This document shows, piece by piece, positions 17,229 through 26,257 of a stretch of DNA of 64,000 nucleotides. Position 1 is the first letter of the stretch, and the number at the start of each line of letters is the position of its first letter. This DNA comes from [Anoxybacillus] calidus (GTDB lineage: Bacteria; Bacillota; Bacilli; Bacillales; Anoxybacillaceae), in assembly GCF_013760845.1 (NCBI RefSeq), contig NZ_JACDUU010000001.1, positions 248,001-312,000 of the forward strand, written 5' to 3'. A program made the position numbers and the translations under genes. The notes beneath the pieces are model-generated. The model ran no database searches and had not been told where the DNA came from. It saw nothing but the letters and a program-made list of their open reading frames with translations.

Positions 17229-18719
17229 TCACTGTCCATTATAATGAATTGGCCACCAATGGAAGCCGTCCTTTTGCAGAAGTTTGTCCGCTGCTTTCGG
17301 TCCCATCGAGCCGGCTTCGTAGTTAGGAAAATCAGCAGCTTTCGTATTTTCCCATACTTCAGAAATTGGGTCGATAAAGCTCCATGAAGCAGCTACTTCA
17401 TCCCAGTGTGTAAAGTTCGTCGCATCGCCACGCATGCAGTCATAAAGCAGTTTTTCGTATGCTTCTGGCGTGTTAATGCCGTCAATGCAGTTATTGCAGT
17501 AGTCTAATTTAATCGGTGTTGTTTTCATTGTTTCACCGCTTTTTTTCGCGTTGAGATGAAGTGTAATTCCTTCATCAGGCTGAATGTGAATGACAAGTAA
17601 ATTTGGTGCAATTGTTTCGCTCGTGCGATAATACAGGTTCATCGGCACATCTTTAAACTGAACAACAATCTTCGTTGATTTTTCTGTCATGCGCTTGCCT
17701 GTACGAATATAGAACGGTACGCCCGCCCAACGGAAGTTATCAATCATTAGCTTGCCAGCTACAAATGTTTCCGTGTTGGAGTTAGGATCAACATTATTTT
17801 CTTCACGATAGCCTACGACTTCTTTTCCTTTGACAACGCCTCTTCCGTATTGCCCACGAACGAAATATTGGTCAACTTCATCGTGAGCAATTGGCCGAAG
17901 TGCGCGAAGCACTTTCACTTTTTCGCTGCGAATTTCGTCGGTCGTCAGTTTAATTGGCGGCTCCATCGCAAGCAGTGCCACCATTTGCAGCATATGGTTT
18001 TGCACCATGTCGCGCAACGCTCCGGAATGGTCATAATAGCGGCCGCGGTCTTCAACGCCAAGTGTTTCGCTTGACGTAATTTGAATGTTCGCAATAAAGC
18101 GGTTATTCCATAACGGCTCGAAAATGGCGTTTGCAAAGCGAATGGCTTCAATGTTTTGCACCATTTCTTTGCCGAGGTAATGGTCAATTCGGAATATTTC
18201 TTTCTCGGAAAACGCCTTGCGAATTTCTTGATTGAGCTGTTTCGCTGTTTTTAAATCGTGACCGAACGGCTTTTCAATGACAAGACGTTTCCAGCCGTTT
18301 GTCGCTGTGAGACCTTCTGATTTCAAGTGAGCGGTAATGGTGCCGAAAAATTCCGGTGCCATTGCTAAGTAAAAAATACGGTTACCCGGCACGTTGTATG
18401 TTTCATCCAAACGCTCAAGCAGCGACTTCAACTCTTGATAAGATGCAGTGTTTGTCACATCTAATGAGTGGTAATAAAAGTGAGAAATAAATGTGTCATT
18501 TTTTAGTTCCTGCTTTGTTGAATCTTCCACCGATTGCTTCACATAGCTGCGGAACTCTTCATCAGAAAGCGACCGTCTCGCTACGCCGACAACCGCAAAT
18601 TCTTCCGCTAACTTTCCTTTTTGATATAGTTTATAGATAGAAGGGAAAAGTTTGCGCTTTGCCAAATCTCCAGTAGCGCCAAAGATAACAATCAATGACT
18701 TTGGATTCATGTTGTTCAC
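17229..18719 (-). CDS. zwf: Glucose-6-phosphate 1-dehydrogenase
   Basis: A 496-residue NADP-dependent dehydrogenase catalysing the first oxidative pentose-phosphate step. The dinucleotide site is IVIFGATGDLAKRKLFPS. The active-site motif RIDHYLGKEMVQN contains the catalytic His; VIEKPFGHDL supplies the substrate Lys. Length is normal. I keep the GTG at 18719, nine bases after GAGG; an ATG three codons later is an alternative. It is encoded convergently to gndA. The KynB-like gene follows in the same transcription unit. Confidence 0.95.
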   Translation of the reverse strand: MNNMNPKSLIVIFGATGDLAKRKLFPSIYKLYQKGKLAEEFAVVGVARRSLSDEEFRSYVKQSVEDSTKQELKNDTFISHFYYHSLDVTNTASYQELKSLLERLDETYNVPGNRIFYLAMAPEFFGTITAHLKSEGLTATNGWKRLVIEKPFGHDLKTAKQLNQEIRKAFSEKEIFRIDHYLGKEMVQNIEAIRFANAIFEPLWNNRFIANIQITSSETLGVEDRGRYYDHSGALRDMVQNHMLQMVALLAMEPPIKLTTDEIRSEKVKVLRALRPIAHDEVDQYFVRGQYGRGVVKGKEVVGYREENNVDPNSNTETFVAGKLMIDNFRWAGVPFYIRTGKRMTEKSTKIVVQFKDVPMNLYYRTSETIAPNLLVIHIQPDEGITLHLNAKKSGETMKTTPIKLDYCNNCIDGINTPEAYEKLLYDCMRGDATNFTHWDEVAASWSFIDPISEVWENTKAADFPNYEAGSMGPKAADKLLQKDGFHWWPIHYNGQ

Positions 18720-18879
18720 TTATATGTACCTCGCTTTAGATAATTTTATATCCTCAAGTATTTAATTGTAGAGATTTATGGTAATGAACGCAAATATTTT
18801 ATACAGGATTCATCACAGTTGGAAAGGTGTTAAAATAGTATTGATACGCTAACAAAAAAGAATGTAGGAGGATTCGATT

Positions 18880-19806
18880 TTGGAACTAGTATTTTTAGGA
18901 ACGGGAGCAGGGGTTCCGTCAAAAGGCAGAAACGTGTCAGCCATTGCTCTGCAGCTTCTTGAAGAACGAGGGGCGACGTGGCTGTTTGATTGCGGGGAAG
19001 CGACCCAGCATCAAATTTTACATACATCGATTCGTCCAAGACGAATAGAAAAAATTTTTATTACTCATCTCCATGGAGACCATATTTTTGGGCTGCCGGG
19101 CTTGCTTGGAAGCCGTTCGTTTCAAGGAGGAGAAACTCCATTAACCGTTTATGGGCCAAAGGGGATTCAATCGTTTATTGAAACAACTCTATCGGTAAGT
19201 TGTACTCATGTAAAATACGAACTAAATGTCGTTGAAATTTCTGAAGGAATTGTTTTTGAAGATGAACAATTTATCGTGACTGCAAAGCGGCTTTCTCATG
19301 GTATTCCTTCGTACGGCTATCGCATTGTTGAGAAAGATTTGCCAGGAACGCTGCTAGTCGATAAGTTGCGGGAGATGGGCATTCGTCCCGGTCCTATTTA
19401 TCAACAAATTAAGCAAGGAAAAATAGTGACATTGGAAGATGGAACGGTTATCGACGGAAAGCAGTTTGTCGGACCGCCGCAAAAAGGGAGAATCGTGACT
19501 ATATTGGGGGATACAAGATTTTGCGAAGCGAGCATTGAATTAGCCTATGATGCGGATGTTCTTGTTCATGAAGCGACATTTGGCGCTGGAGAAGGTGAGC
19601 TTGCTTATGACTATTATCATTCAACAAGCGAGCAAGCAGCAGAAGTAGCCAAACATGCAGGAGCGAAAAAATTGATTTTGACGCATCTTAGTTCGCGCTA
19701 TCAAGGTGAAATGTGCGATGAGCTTCTTGAAGAGGCAAAAGCGATTTTTCCAAATGTCGAAATCGCCGCTGATTTGAAATCGTTTCCGATTCCGAAAAAG
19801 AAGTAG
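18880..19806 (+). CDS. rnz: Ribonuclease Z
   Basis: A 308-residue metallo-beta-lactamase-fold endonuclease that removes the 3' trailer from tRNA precursors. The metal motif is [13 protein letters not shown]; other ligands are in ILGDTRFCE and LTHLSSRYQ. The N-terminus [19 protein letters not shown] is typical. Residues about 150-185 form the flexible exosite arm that grips tRNA. Translation starts at TTG with a good TAGGAGG site 7 nt upstream. This is B. subtilis yqjK. The phosphatase gene 22 bp downstream is likely co-transcribed. Confidence 0.94.
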   Translation: MELVFLGTGAGVPSKGRNVSAIALQLLEERGATWLFDCGEATQHQILHTSIRPRRIEKIFITHLHGDHIFGLPGLLGSRSFQGGETPLTVYGPKGIQSFIETTLSVSCTHVKYELNVVEISEGIVFEDEQFIVTAKRLSHGIPSYGYRIVEKDLPGTLLVDKLREMGIRPGPIYQQIKQGKIVTLEDGTVIDGKQFVGPPQKGRIVTILGDTRFCEASIELAYDADVLVHEATFGAGEGELAYDYYHSTSEQAAEVAKHAGAKKLILTHLSSRYQGEMCDELLEEAKAIFPNVEIAADLKSFPIPKKK

Positions 19807-19828
19807 AAGCTAAAGAGGAGAAACACCG

Positions 19829-20377
19829 ATGGAAAAACGTCTTTATATTGTTCGCCATTGTAAGGCAGCGGGACAGGCGATTGATGCGCCACTTACAGCC
19901 GAAGGAGAACTTCAAGCGCAGCAGCTTGCCGAGTTTTTTGCCGACAAGCCGATTGATCGAATTATTTCCAGTCCGTATGTTCGTGCCATTAAAACGATTG
20001 CGCCGCTTGCTGCGAAGCGAAATTTGCCGATTGAGCAAGATGAACGCTTCGGGGAGCGTGTCTTATTTGGTAACGGGCGGTTTACAGACGGATGGCTTGA
20101 AAAATTTGAACGCACGTTTGAAGATTTTAATCTTTCTTATGAGGATGGAGAGTCTAACCGACAAGCAATGGTAAGAGCAAAAGCCGCGATTGATGAGATT
20201 TTACAATCGAATGACAAAAACGTTGTCATCGTCAGCCATGGCAATTTGACTATTCTTATGTTGCGGCTATTTGATGAGCGTTATGGCTTTGCTGAATGGA
20301 AAAGCTTATCAAATCCGGATGTGTTTGAAATCGTCGTATCGGATGGCAAAGGACAAGTAAAACGCATTTGGCAATAA
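19829..20377 (+). CDS. Histidine phosphatase family protein
   Basis: A 182-residue phosphoglycerate-mutase-superfamily protein. The phosphohistidine motif is LYIVRHCKA, with Cys where Gly is usual; the second catalytic part is VVIVSHGNLT. Further conserved residues are RIISSPYVRAIKTI and the acid Glu near GERVLFG. Such enzymes dephosphorylate sugars, nucleotides or proteins, and the substrate is unknown. AAAGAGGAGAAA forms the ribosome site. It lies between rnz and a repeat element and is not part of the usual B. subtilis order. Confidence 0.82.
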   Translation: MEKRLYIVRHCKAAGQAIDAPLTAEGELQAQQLAEFFADKPIDRIISSPYVRAIKTIAPLAAKRNLPIEQDERFGERVLFGNGRFTDGWLEKFERTFEDFNLSYEDGESNRQAMVRAKAAIDEILQSNDKNVVIVSHGNLTILMLRLFDERYGFAEWKSLSNPDVFEIVVSDGKGQVKRIWQ

Positions 20378-20382
20378 AAATT

Positions 20383-20481
20383 AAGAGGCTGTCTCATAAG
20401 GGTCTGACCACGCGCACCATTTACAATTCATGTACTTATTGTGGCTGGGGTCTGCCCCTTTGTTTTTTGAGATCGCCTCTT
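20383..20481. repeat. Dispersed palindromic repeat, copy 2 (99 bp)
   Basis: Outer arms AAGAGGCTGTCTCA / TGAGATCGCCTCTT (one mismatch) enclose an inner inverted block with GGGTCTGACC and GGGTCTGCCC. It sits exactly between the convergent phosphatase and namA genes and has T-rich ends, so it may act as a terminator for both. Confidence 0.75.
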
Positions 20482-20487
20482 GATTTT

Positions 20488-21504
20488 TTACCAACCTCGT
20501 TTATATTGCACAGGTGCTTCTAACTCAACTCCAAGTTCTTTCGCTGCCGTTCTTGGCCAGTATGGATTACGTAATAGCTCGCGGCCAATAAATACTAAAT
20601 CGGCACGTTCATTGCGGAGAATTTCTTCTGCTTGCAACCCGGAAGTAATGAGACCGACTGCGCCGGTAGCCACTCCTACACTTTGGCGGATTTGCTCGGC
20701 AAAGCGAACTTGATAGCCGGGATAAACGTCAATTTTTGCCGGAACAACCGCTCCAGAGCTAACATCGATTAAATCTACGCCTTGCTCTTTCATCCGCTTG
20801 GCATATTCAATATAATCTTCGACAGTAAGTCCTTCCGGATGATAATCGGAAGCGGAAATGCGAACAAACAGTGGACCGTCCCATACCTCGCGCACCGCGT
20901 CAATGACTTCGCTTAAGAAGCGATAGCGATTTTCGGCAGTGCCGCCGTATTCGTCTTGTCGTTTGTTGGTTAATGGAGATAAAAATTCGTTAATTAAATA
21001 GCCGTGCGCAGCATGAATTTCGATAATATCAAATCCTGCTTCTTTTGCGCGGCGTGCCCCTTGTTGAAACGCTTGAATGGTATTTTCAATATCCTCTTTT
21101 GTCATTTCTCTCGGCACGCGCATCTTTTCATCGAAAGCAATTGGAGAAGGCGCGATAATTTCCCCATCAATCATCGCCTTTCGTCCGGCATGAGCCAATT
21201 GGATGGCGGTTTTTGCTCCGTGTTCTTTCATTAAAGAAACTAATTCTTTAAGACCAGTGAGATGTTCATCGCTCCAGATTCCTAAATCACGTGATGAAAT
21301 TCTGCCTTGAGCCGTGACAGCGGTCGCTTCGACAACAATCAACCCGACTTGGCCGACAGCGCGTGCGGCATAATGAATTTTATGCCAATTTTCCACTTTT
21401 CCGTCTTCATTATGACACGAATACATGCACATAGGAGACATCACGATGCGGTTTTTTAACGTAACTCCTTTGATGGTATAAGGCGAGAATAGTGTAGTTG
21501 TCAT
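20488..21504 (-). CDS. namA: NADPH dehydrogenase, old yellow enzyme (NamA/YqjM)
   Basis: A 338-residue FMN enzyme identical in length to B. subtilis YqjM. The N-terminus [27 protein letters not shown] includes Cys26 and Tyr28, the class-specific redox-tuning residues. The substrate pair is in [18 protein letters not shown] (His164, His167) and C-terminal FMN/Arg contacts are in [15 protein letters not shown]. It reduces activated alkenes, nitro compounds and aldehydes, and is usually linked to oxidative or electrophile stress. The start ATG at 21504 follows GGGGAGGGATTTGT; an upstream in-frame extension has no homology. The next gene upstream is divergent. Confidence 0.92.
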   Translation of the reverse strand: MTTTLFSPYTIKGVTLKNRIVMSPMCMYSCHNEDGKVENWHKIHYAARAVGQVGLIVVEATAVTAQGRISSRDLGIWSDEHLTGLKELVSLMKEHGAKTAIQLAHAGRKAMIDGEIIAPSPIAFDEKMRVPREMTKEDIENTIQAFQQGARRAKEAGFDIIEIHAAHGYLINEFLSPLTNKRQDEYGGTAENRYRFLSEVIDAVREVWDGPLFVRISASDYHPEGLTVEDYIEYAKRMKEQGVDLIDVSSGAVVPAKIDVYPGYQVRFAEQIRQSVGVATGAVGLITSGLQAEEILRNERADLVFIGRELLRNPYWPRTAAKELGVELEAPVQYKRGW

Positions 21505-21600
21505 ACAAATCCCTCCCCACAAATAAGTAAGTTCGTTTGCATCATAGCACGTTTGAAAGGAAAAGAAAAACAATTTGCATTTTCGAAACGGGAGGTATAA

Positions 21601-22692
21601 CCAGTTCATTTAAAGTCTACAAAAATATGTAAATATATCTTATTTTTACCTGCAAGAGGAGAGAAAAGCAAAAAAGGAAATTTAAATATTCGTTTCGTGT
21701 ATGATGACCACACGTATGAATGTTATGTAGAAATCGCGAATCCACTTAGACAACAAGAAGGAAAACAAGCTCCCCGCTTAAGGTTTTCGGTCGATGTTCC
21801 TGAAAAATATGAACAGGAAATCATCGATGTCATTATGGGGGAGCAGGTAGGGGTGAATCCAAAAGGGAAGCCTATCATCGAATATCGGCCGTACACCGTG
21901 GAAATCAAACGCAAGAACAGGGAATATTATGTCCATCTCATCTATGAAGAAGAGGTATATGGAAGGGAAATCGCCTATGATGAACCGATTCAAGTGGAAC
22001 GAATCGCTGGGATTGATATCAATATCGACCGAATCGCCGTGAGTATTGTTTCGAAGCAAGGAAACTTCATCCAATCGAAAGTGTTTTACTGTCATGAACT
22101 GGAATACGTCAGAGCGAATAAGCGAAACAACTTCATCGGCGAAACCGTTCGCGATCTGTATGATTGGTTGCTTCAAGAAAACGTAGGCGCAGTGGTCATT
22201 GAAAACATCCAACTGAGACAACAGCACGATACGGACAAGAGATTTAACCGCTTCACACACAATTTTAAAAAGAAAAAGCTGACTGACACCATCATTCGCC
22301 GGGGTTTACGGCTTGGGTTTCGTATCAAAAAAGTGAATCCAGCGTATACAAGCGTCATTGGACGTTTCAAGTATATGAAGAAATACGGTTTATCCGTTCA
22401 TGAAAGTGCCGCTTTGGTCATTGGCAGACGAGGATTAGGGTATCATGAACGATTACCAAAAGAACTCATTGACACCATAAAAACGAAAGTGAAACGTCAT
22501 TTGATTGCCATGTTAGGGTCAATGGAAGAATCCTGCAAGCAATCAGGCAGCGGAAAGAAACAACGACAATATTTAGGTATGATGTTATGCAAAATCGATA
22601 ACTTCAAACAAGAGCATGAATGGTCGTTATGGAATATTTTTCACAAATTCTGTTGGCTCCATCAATATCAAATTCAACTAAAGGAGGTGTAG
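21601..22692 (+). pseudogene. TnpB-related (IS200/IS605 accessory) protein, 5'-truncated
   Basis: From the GTG at 21697 this encodes 331 residues of a TnpB-related protein; homologous-looking sequence continues upstream in frame to about 21661 without a good start, so the N-terminus is probably lost. RuvC-like motifs are AGIDINIDRIAVSIV (Asp) and AVVIENIQL (Glu). The third motif reads YGLSVHESAALVI, with His-Glu where TnpB has Asp-Val-Asn. The usual zinc-finger cysteines between motifs II and III are absent. Canonical TnpB is an RNA-guided nuclease; this branch may be inactive or altered. A structured element begins exactly at its stop codon. Confidence 0.7.
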
Positions 22693-22907
22693 ACCTGGTT
22701 ACTAACATCGTTGTCGTGTACTGACCGATGGAAGGAATGGTGCACGACAGGTGCCGCCAGTGACAGCGAGCCACGGGTTGTCTTTCACAATAGGTGAATG
22801 ACAAGGGAGGTCCCTTCCTGATGGAATTCGGTGAGAATCCGAACGGCAAGCGATGTTGCCCGGTTCCATCGCGTTTTATAGATATTTATAGATTTTAGTA
22901 ACCAGGT
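22693..22907 (+). ncRNA. Candidate structured RNA at the 3' end of the TnpB-related gene
   Basis: The 13 bases after the stop (22693-22705, ACCTGGTTACTAA) pair perfectly with 22895-22907. Inside are further helices: 22713-22721 with 22740-22748 (9 bp, one G-U), 22778-22788 with 22794-22804 (10 of 11), and a three-way junction at 22820-22870. The junction is closed by GATGGAA / TTCCATC and contains hairpins TTCGG / CCGAA and GGCAA / TTGCC. Position and complexity suggest an omega-RNA-like or IS605-orfB-associated RNA. A riboswitch-like look of part of the sequence is noted but not supported. Strand is assumed from the gene. Confidence 0.6.
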
Positions 22908-22999
22908 TCAGAACGACTTTTTCTTCGCTCGATGAAAAGAGAGTGATTAGCAACGAAATGAACTAGATCGTCAATTTTAAAAACGCCAGGACAAGTGTT

Positions 23000-23770
23000 T
23001 TACGTTCCTTTCCCCATATGTTTTACATACCAATGATTTGCTAAATGTTTCAGAATATCCAAATGCTCTAAAAAACTATGTGTCGCTCCGTCAATAATTT
23101 GTAATTTAGAATTTTTTGAAAGATATTGCATACCTCTTTTAGATCTTTCTAAAAGGAGTAACTCTTCTTCATCTTTTTCATTGTTCCCGTGAATGATCAG
23201 AACAGGACATTTTACCCGTTTTAACAATTCAGGCTGATTAATTTCTTCGAAGTCTCTCAACATTTGTTTGTCAATAACAATCTTATTTCTGAAATTCCCT
23301 TCTCTTTTTATAGTGAGGCAACCTTTTTCTTTCAGTTCCGTCATTTGTTCTTTAGAAAAATATTCGTCCCAATCATATTTCATCGTATCTGTCAACGCAC
23401 CTGATAATACCATTGTTTCTATTTCAGGAGTATAGCTCTTTAGACATATCAAACTGCCAAGGCTATGACCGTATAGCCCTATTTTTTGATAACCTCTTGA
23501 CTTCACAAACTGAATGGCCGCTTGTAAATCATCCACTTCTTTATCAACGGTTAAGCTGTCATCGTCGCTTTCACCGCAACCGCTAAAATCAAAAGTTAAA
23601 ACATGAAATCCAGATTGGTTAAAAGTATTCGCTAATATTTCAAATCTGCCTTTTGAACATTTATCTGATGTAAATCCATACGCCATAATAATAATGGATT
23701 GGGAATGGGACGGGTATAAATGACCTACTAATGTTTTATTTCTGGAGTTTACGAAGAGAACCCGTTCCAT
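23000..23770 (-). CDS. Alpha/beta hydrolase
   Basis: A 256-residue serine hydrolase of the alpha/beta fold. The nucleophile elbow is LYGHSLGSLI (Ser), the oxyanion segment is MAYGFTSDKCSKGRF, and the C-terminal acid/base are in LIIHGNNEKDEE and DGATHSFLE (His). Sequence style is that of feruloyl-esterase/lysophospholipase-like cytoplasmic hydrolases. The natural substrate cannot be predicted. I prefer the ATG at 23770 (seven bases after AGGTG) to the adjacent GTG at 23773. It lies between the TnpB-related locus and proI, in a segment with mobile-element traces, and is not in the B. subtilis order here. Confidence 0.78.
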   Translation of the reverse strand: MERVLFVNSRNKTLVGHLYPSHSQSIIIMAYGFTSDKCSKGRFEILANTFNQSGFHVLTFDFSGCGESDDDSLTVDKEVDDLQAAIQFVKSRGYQKIGLYGHSLGSLICLKSYTPEIETMVLSGALTDTMKYDWDEYFSKEQMTELKEKGCLTIKREGNFRNKIVIDKQMLRDFEEINQPELLKRVKCPVLIIHGNNEKDEEELLLLERSKRGMQYLSKNSKLQIIDGATHSFLEHLDILKHLANHWYVKHMGKGT

Positions 23771-23915
23771 CACTTCTCACCTCTTTATTTGCTACTTATA
23801 TTCAGCGGTTACTCATCAAAGGTTGGTAAACTAACTTGCTTATTTGTTCTATTCATATTGAAAAGGCTGCTTATACAGTTTGTACGATAGAGAATAGTGA
23901 AAGGTTAATTATCAA

Positions 23916-23978
23916 CTAGGAAAGAAGACTCCTAGCGATGAAGCGGGAGATCTTCCTCAGGAATCTCCCAGTAGTTCA
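23916..23978 (+). mobile_element. Solo IS605-type right-end-like hairpins
   Basis: Stem CTAGGA / TCCTAG (23916-23935), then a hairpin with arms GGGAGAT (23945-23951) / ATCTCCC (23963-23969), followed by AGTAGTTCA. A GC hairpin followed by AGTTCA resembles the right end and guide-RNA 3' part of TnpB elements. No transposase lies beside it, there is no T run to make it a terminator, and its end coincides with the proI stop codon. Confidence 0.4.
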
Positions 23979-24821
23979 GCGGTGTGTTTTTACCAATTGT
24001 AATAATGATTGCCCCAGTTCTATAGAGCGTTTTGTGGCCTGTTTAATACAGGAAATCACGGCTTCTTGATAGCGATATTCTTCCAACATTTTAATGCCGG
24101 CTTCTGTTGTGCCGCCTGGACTAGTTACTTCTTTCCGTAAAATCGAAGGGTGTTTTGCTGATGATTTTAACATTTCTGCCGCTCCAGTAATCGTTTGTAA
24201 AATTAAATCTTTAGCAACCGATTGTTCGAGCCCGATTTCTTTAGCTGCTTTTTCCATCGCTTCAACCATGTAGTAAATATAAGCAGGCCCACTTCCAGAA
24301 AGAGCCGTCACAGCATGTAAATCTTCCTCAGGAACAACCGTGACAACGCCAACTGTACGGAACAAATCTTTCGCAATGGCTAAATGTTTGTTATTGGCAT
24401 AGCGGCCTAATGCGAGTGCTGTTGCTGATTGGCCGATGGCTGCTGACGTATTTGGCATCGCGCGCACAATCGCTACATTTTTGCCGATTAATGAAATAAT
24501 TGTCTCTGTTGCTACTCCCGCTAATACCGAAATAATGAGCTGATGTTTGCCAATGGCTTGAGCAATGGAAGTAATCCCTTCCACAACATCTTTTGGTTTC
24601 ATCGCCAAAATAATGATGTCGGCTTCTTTCACTGCTTTTTCTTTATCGGTTTCCACTCGAACGTGATAGGTGTTTTGGATATATTCAAGCCTTTCCTGAT
24701 TGCTTCGATTTGTCACAATAATTTGCTCTGGTTTATATAACGTTTTTGTCATACCAGCAATTAATGCTTCTGCCATCGAACCCGCTCCGATGAAGGCAAT
24801 TGTTTTCGTGTTTGTCATCAT
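23976..24821 (-). CDS. proI: Pyrroline-5-carboxylate reductase
   Basis: A 281-residue enzyme that reduces pyrroline-5-carboxylate to proline with NAD(P)H. The N-terminal Rossmann motif is IAFIGAGSMAEALIAG; the substrate/dimer domain includes VRAMPNTSAAIGQSATAL and ALSGSGPAYIYYMVEAM, then the signature TSPGGTTEAGIKMLEEY. It corresponds to B. subtilis proI (yqjO). Two adjacent ATG codons follow GGAGG; I use the first. It is controlled by a T-box leader with a proline specifier codon directly upstream. The final codons abut an IS605-like hairpin. Confidence 0.93.
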   Translation of the reverse strand: MMTNTKTIAFIGAGSMAEALIAGMTKTLYKPEQIIVTNRSNQERLEYIQNTYHVRVETDKEKAVKEADIIILAMKPKDVVEGITSIAQAIGKHQLIISVLAGVATETIISLIGKNVAIVRAMPNTSAAIGQSATALALGRYANNKHLAIAKDLFRTVGVVTVVPEEDLHAVTALSGSGPAYIYYMVEAMEKAAKEIGLEQSVAKDLILQTITGAAEMLKSSAKHPSILRKEVTSPGGTTEAGIKMLEEYRYQEAVISCIKQATKRSIELGQSLLQLVKTHR

Positions 24822-24845
24822 TCATCCCTCCAAGAAGTTAATAAT

Positions 24846-25090
24846 AAATAAAAAAGACCTTTCGCCCCTAAAAAGGACGGAAAGGTCTTGTATTCCGCGG
24901 TACCACCTTTATTGGCGCCAACGTAGCGCCCACCTCTTACCGATAACGCTGGTTTTGCGTTTAGGTTTGCCTAACAGCTCATGGGGCAGGTTCAACCATC
25001 AAGGGGGTAATGAAACCTTTCAGCCTATGGGTTTCACTCTCTTGTTACCATTGATGATTTACTATTCCCAGTCATCGCCTCGTTAAATTG
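24846..25090 (-). promoter_or_regulatory. T-box leader with proline specifier, upstream of proI
   Basis: On the minus strand a long Stem I region is followed by the T-box sequence GGTGGTACCGCGG (24895-24907) and then a terminator (AAGACCTTTC / GAAAGGTCTT arms at 24854-24889) with a T run. In the Stem I 3' side the context GAA-CCT-GCC places the specifier at 24988-24990. CCU is a proline codon, as expected for proI. Uncharged tRNA-Pro should favour read-through. A promoter with TTGACA (25129-25134) and CATAAT (25106-25111), 17-bp spacing, lies upstream. Confidence 0.9.
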
Positions 25091-25105
25091 TTAAGTTTGT
25101 TTGCA

Positions 25106-25134
25106 ATTATGCATCGAAATAAAGACCTTGTCAA
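25106..25134 (-). promoter_or_regulatory. Sigma-A promoter of the T-box-proI unit
   Basis: On the minus strand: perfect TTGACA at 25129-25134, 17-bp spacer, CATAAT at 25106-25111. Transcription would start just before the T-box leader. Confidence 0.75.
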
Positions 25135-25282
25135 TGGGGAAATCAGAAAATTTTAATAATTTTTATACGAATTATTCGAAAATAATGACAAAATAAGAGA
25201 ATAATTGTAAACTTTTAAGAGAGTATCATCGCTTTTATGGAAAATTATTATTAAAATATAATAATAAGAGGGGACTTTACGA

Positions 25283-26239
25283 ATGAGCAATGAACAAGTA
25301 TATCGCATTACTGTTCCGACCCCGTTTGCTGTCGGAGATGTAAACATGTATTTAATTAAAGGAGAAACATTGACACTAGTAGATGCTGGTGTTAAAACAG
25401 AGGAAGCGTGGCAAATGTTTCAGCATCAGCTGCGCCAACTAGGTTTTACCCCTTCGGATATTGAGCAAGTGGTTCTTACACACCATCACCCTGATCATGT
25501 CGGTTTACTTGATTATTTTCCTTCCTCTTTGCATGTGGTCGGTCATATAAAAGGGGAGCGATGGTTAAGCAAATCACCGGAATTTCTTGAGAAGGATCAA
25601 CAATTTTTTGAGCAATTTTTAAAAGAATGCGGTGTCGAAAATGCTTTTTTAGCTCAGTTATCAGAAATGCGGAGCTCGCTTCGTTATTCTTGCCGACGCA
25701 GCCTTTCAGCTACGATTCAAGAAGGGGATACTATTTCAGGGTTATCCGGTTGGACGGTGATTGAAACGCCTGGCCATGCGCAAAGTCATATTGTGCTATA
25801 CCGTGAGCAGGATGGGCTTATGATTGGGGGAGACCATTTGCTTTGCACCATTTCTTCCAACCCGCTTTTAGAGCCGCCTTTTGATAGCGAAACAGAGCGG
25901 CCAAAACCGTTGCTTCAATATAACTGCTCATTAAGAAAGTTGCTTGATTATCATATTTCGCGCATTCTTACGGGGCATGGCGATGATGTAACCGAAGTCA
26001 ACGAGCTAGTCAAAAAACGGTTAGGCAAACAGCGGGAGCGGGCGTATCAAGTATTAGATATGCTTAAAGTGAGGCCGCTTAGTGCATTTGACGTATGTAA
26101 GCAGCTGTTTCCAGCCGTTTATGAACGGGAATTTATATTAACGATGTCTGAAACGATTGGGCAGTTGGATTATCTCGAAGACATTGGTAAGGTCGTTAAA
26201 CGGAGAGTTGACGAACATTATTTATATGAGGCGAAATAA
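25283..26239 (+). CDS. yqjP: MBL-fold metallohydrolase (YqjP)
   Basis: A 318-residue metallo-beta-lactamase-fold protein. Metal motif VLTHHHPDHVGLLDYF is at about 70-86; later ligands are in ETPGHAQSHIVLY, GGDHLL and LTGHGDDV. The C-terminal ~80 residues form a winged-helix-like extension (RPLSAFDVCKQLFP), as in the LACTB2-type group. The substrate is unknown. Position matches B. subtilis yqjP. It is divergent from the proI leader and followed 18 bp later by yqjQ, so the two form an operon. Confidence 0.85.
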   Translation: MSNEQVYRITVPTPFAVGDVNMYLIKGETLTLVDAGVKTEEAWQMFQHQLRQLGFTPSDIEQVVLTHHHPDHVGLLDYFPSSLHVVGHIKGERWLSKSPEFLEKDQQFFEQFLKECGVENAFLAQLSEMRSSLRYSCRRSLSATIQEGDTISGLSGWTVIETPGHAQSHIVLYREQDGLMIGGDHLLCTISSNPLLEPPFDSETERPKPLLQYNCSLRKLLDYHISRILTGHGDDVTEVNELVKKRLGKQRERAYQVLDMLKVRPLSAFDVCKQLFPAVYEREFILTMSETIGQLDYLEDIGKVVKRRVDEHYLYEAK

Positions 26240-26257
26240 GCAATGAGGTGACTTTTT

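Noticed and set aside
21505-21609. N-terminal extension of namA
   Set aside because: The extra 35 residues have no homology; the ATG at 21504 has a strong ribosome site and gives the exact YqjM length.
22820-22870. Resemblance to part of a cobalamin riboswitch (GGTGAGAATCC)
   Set aside because: The order of blocks and the missing B12-box context do not fit, there is no B12-related gene downstream, and the segment folds as a simple three-way junction.
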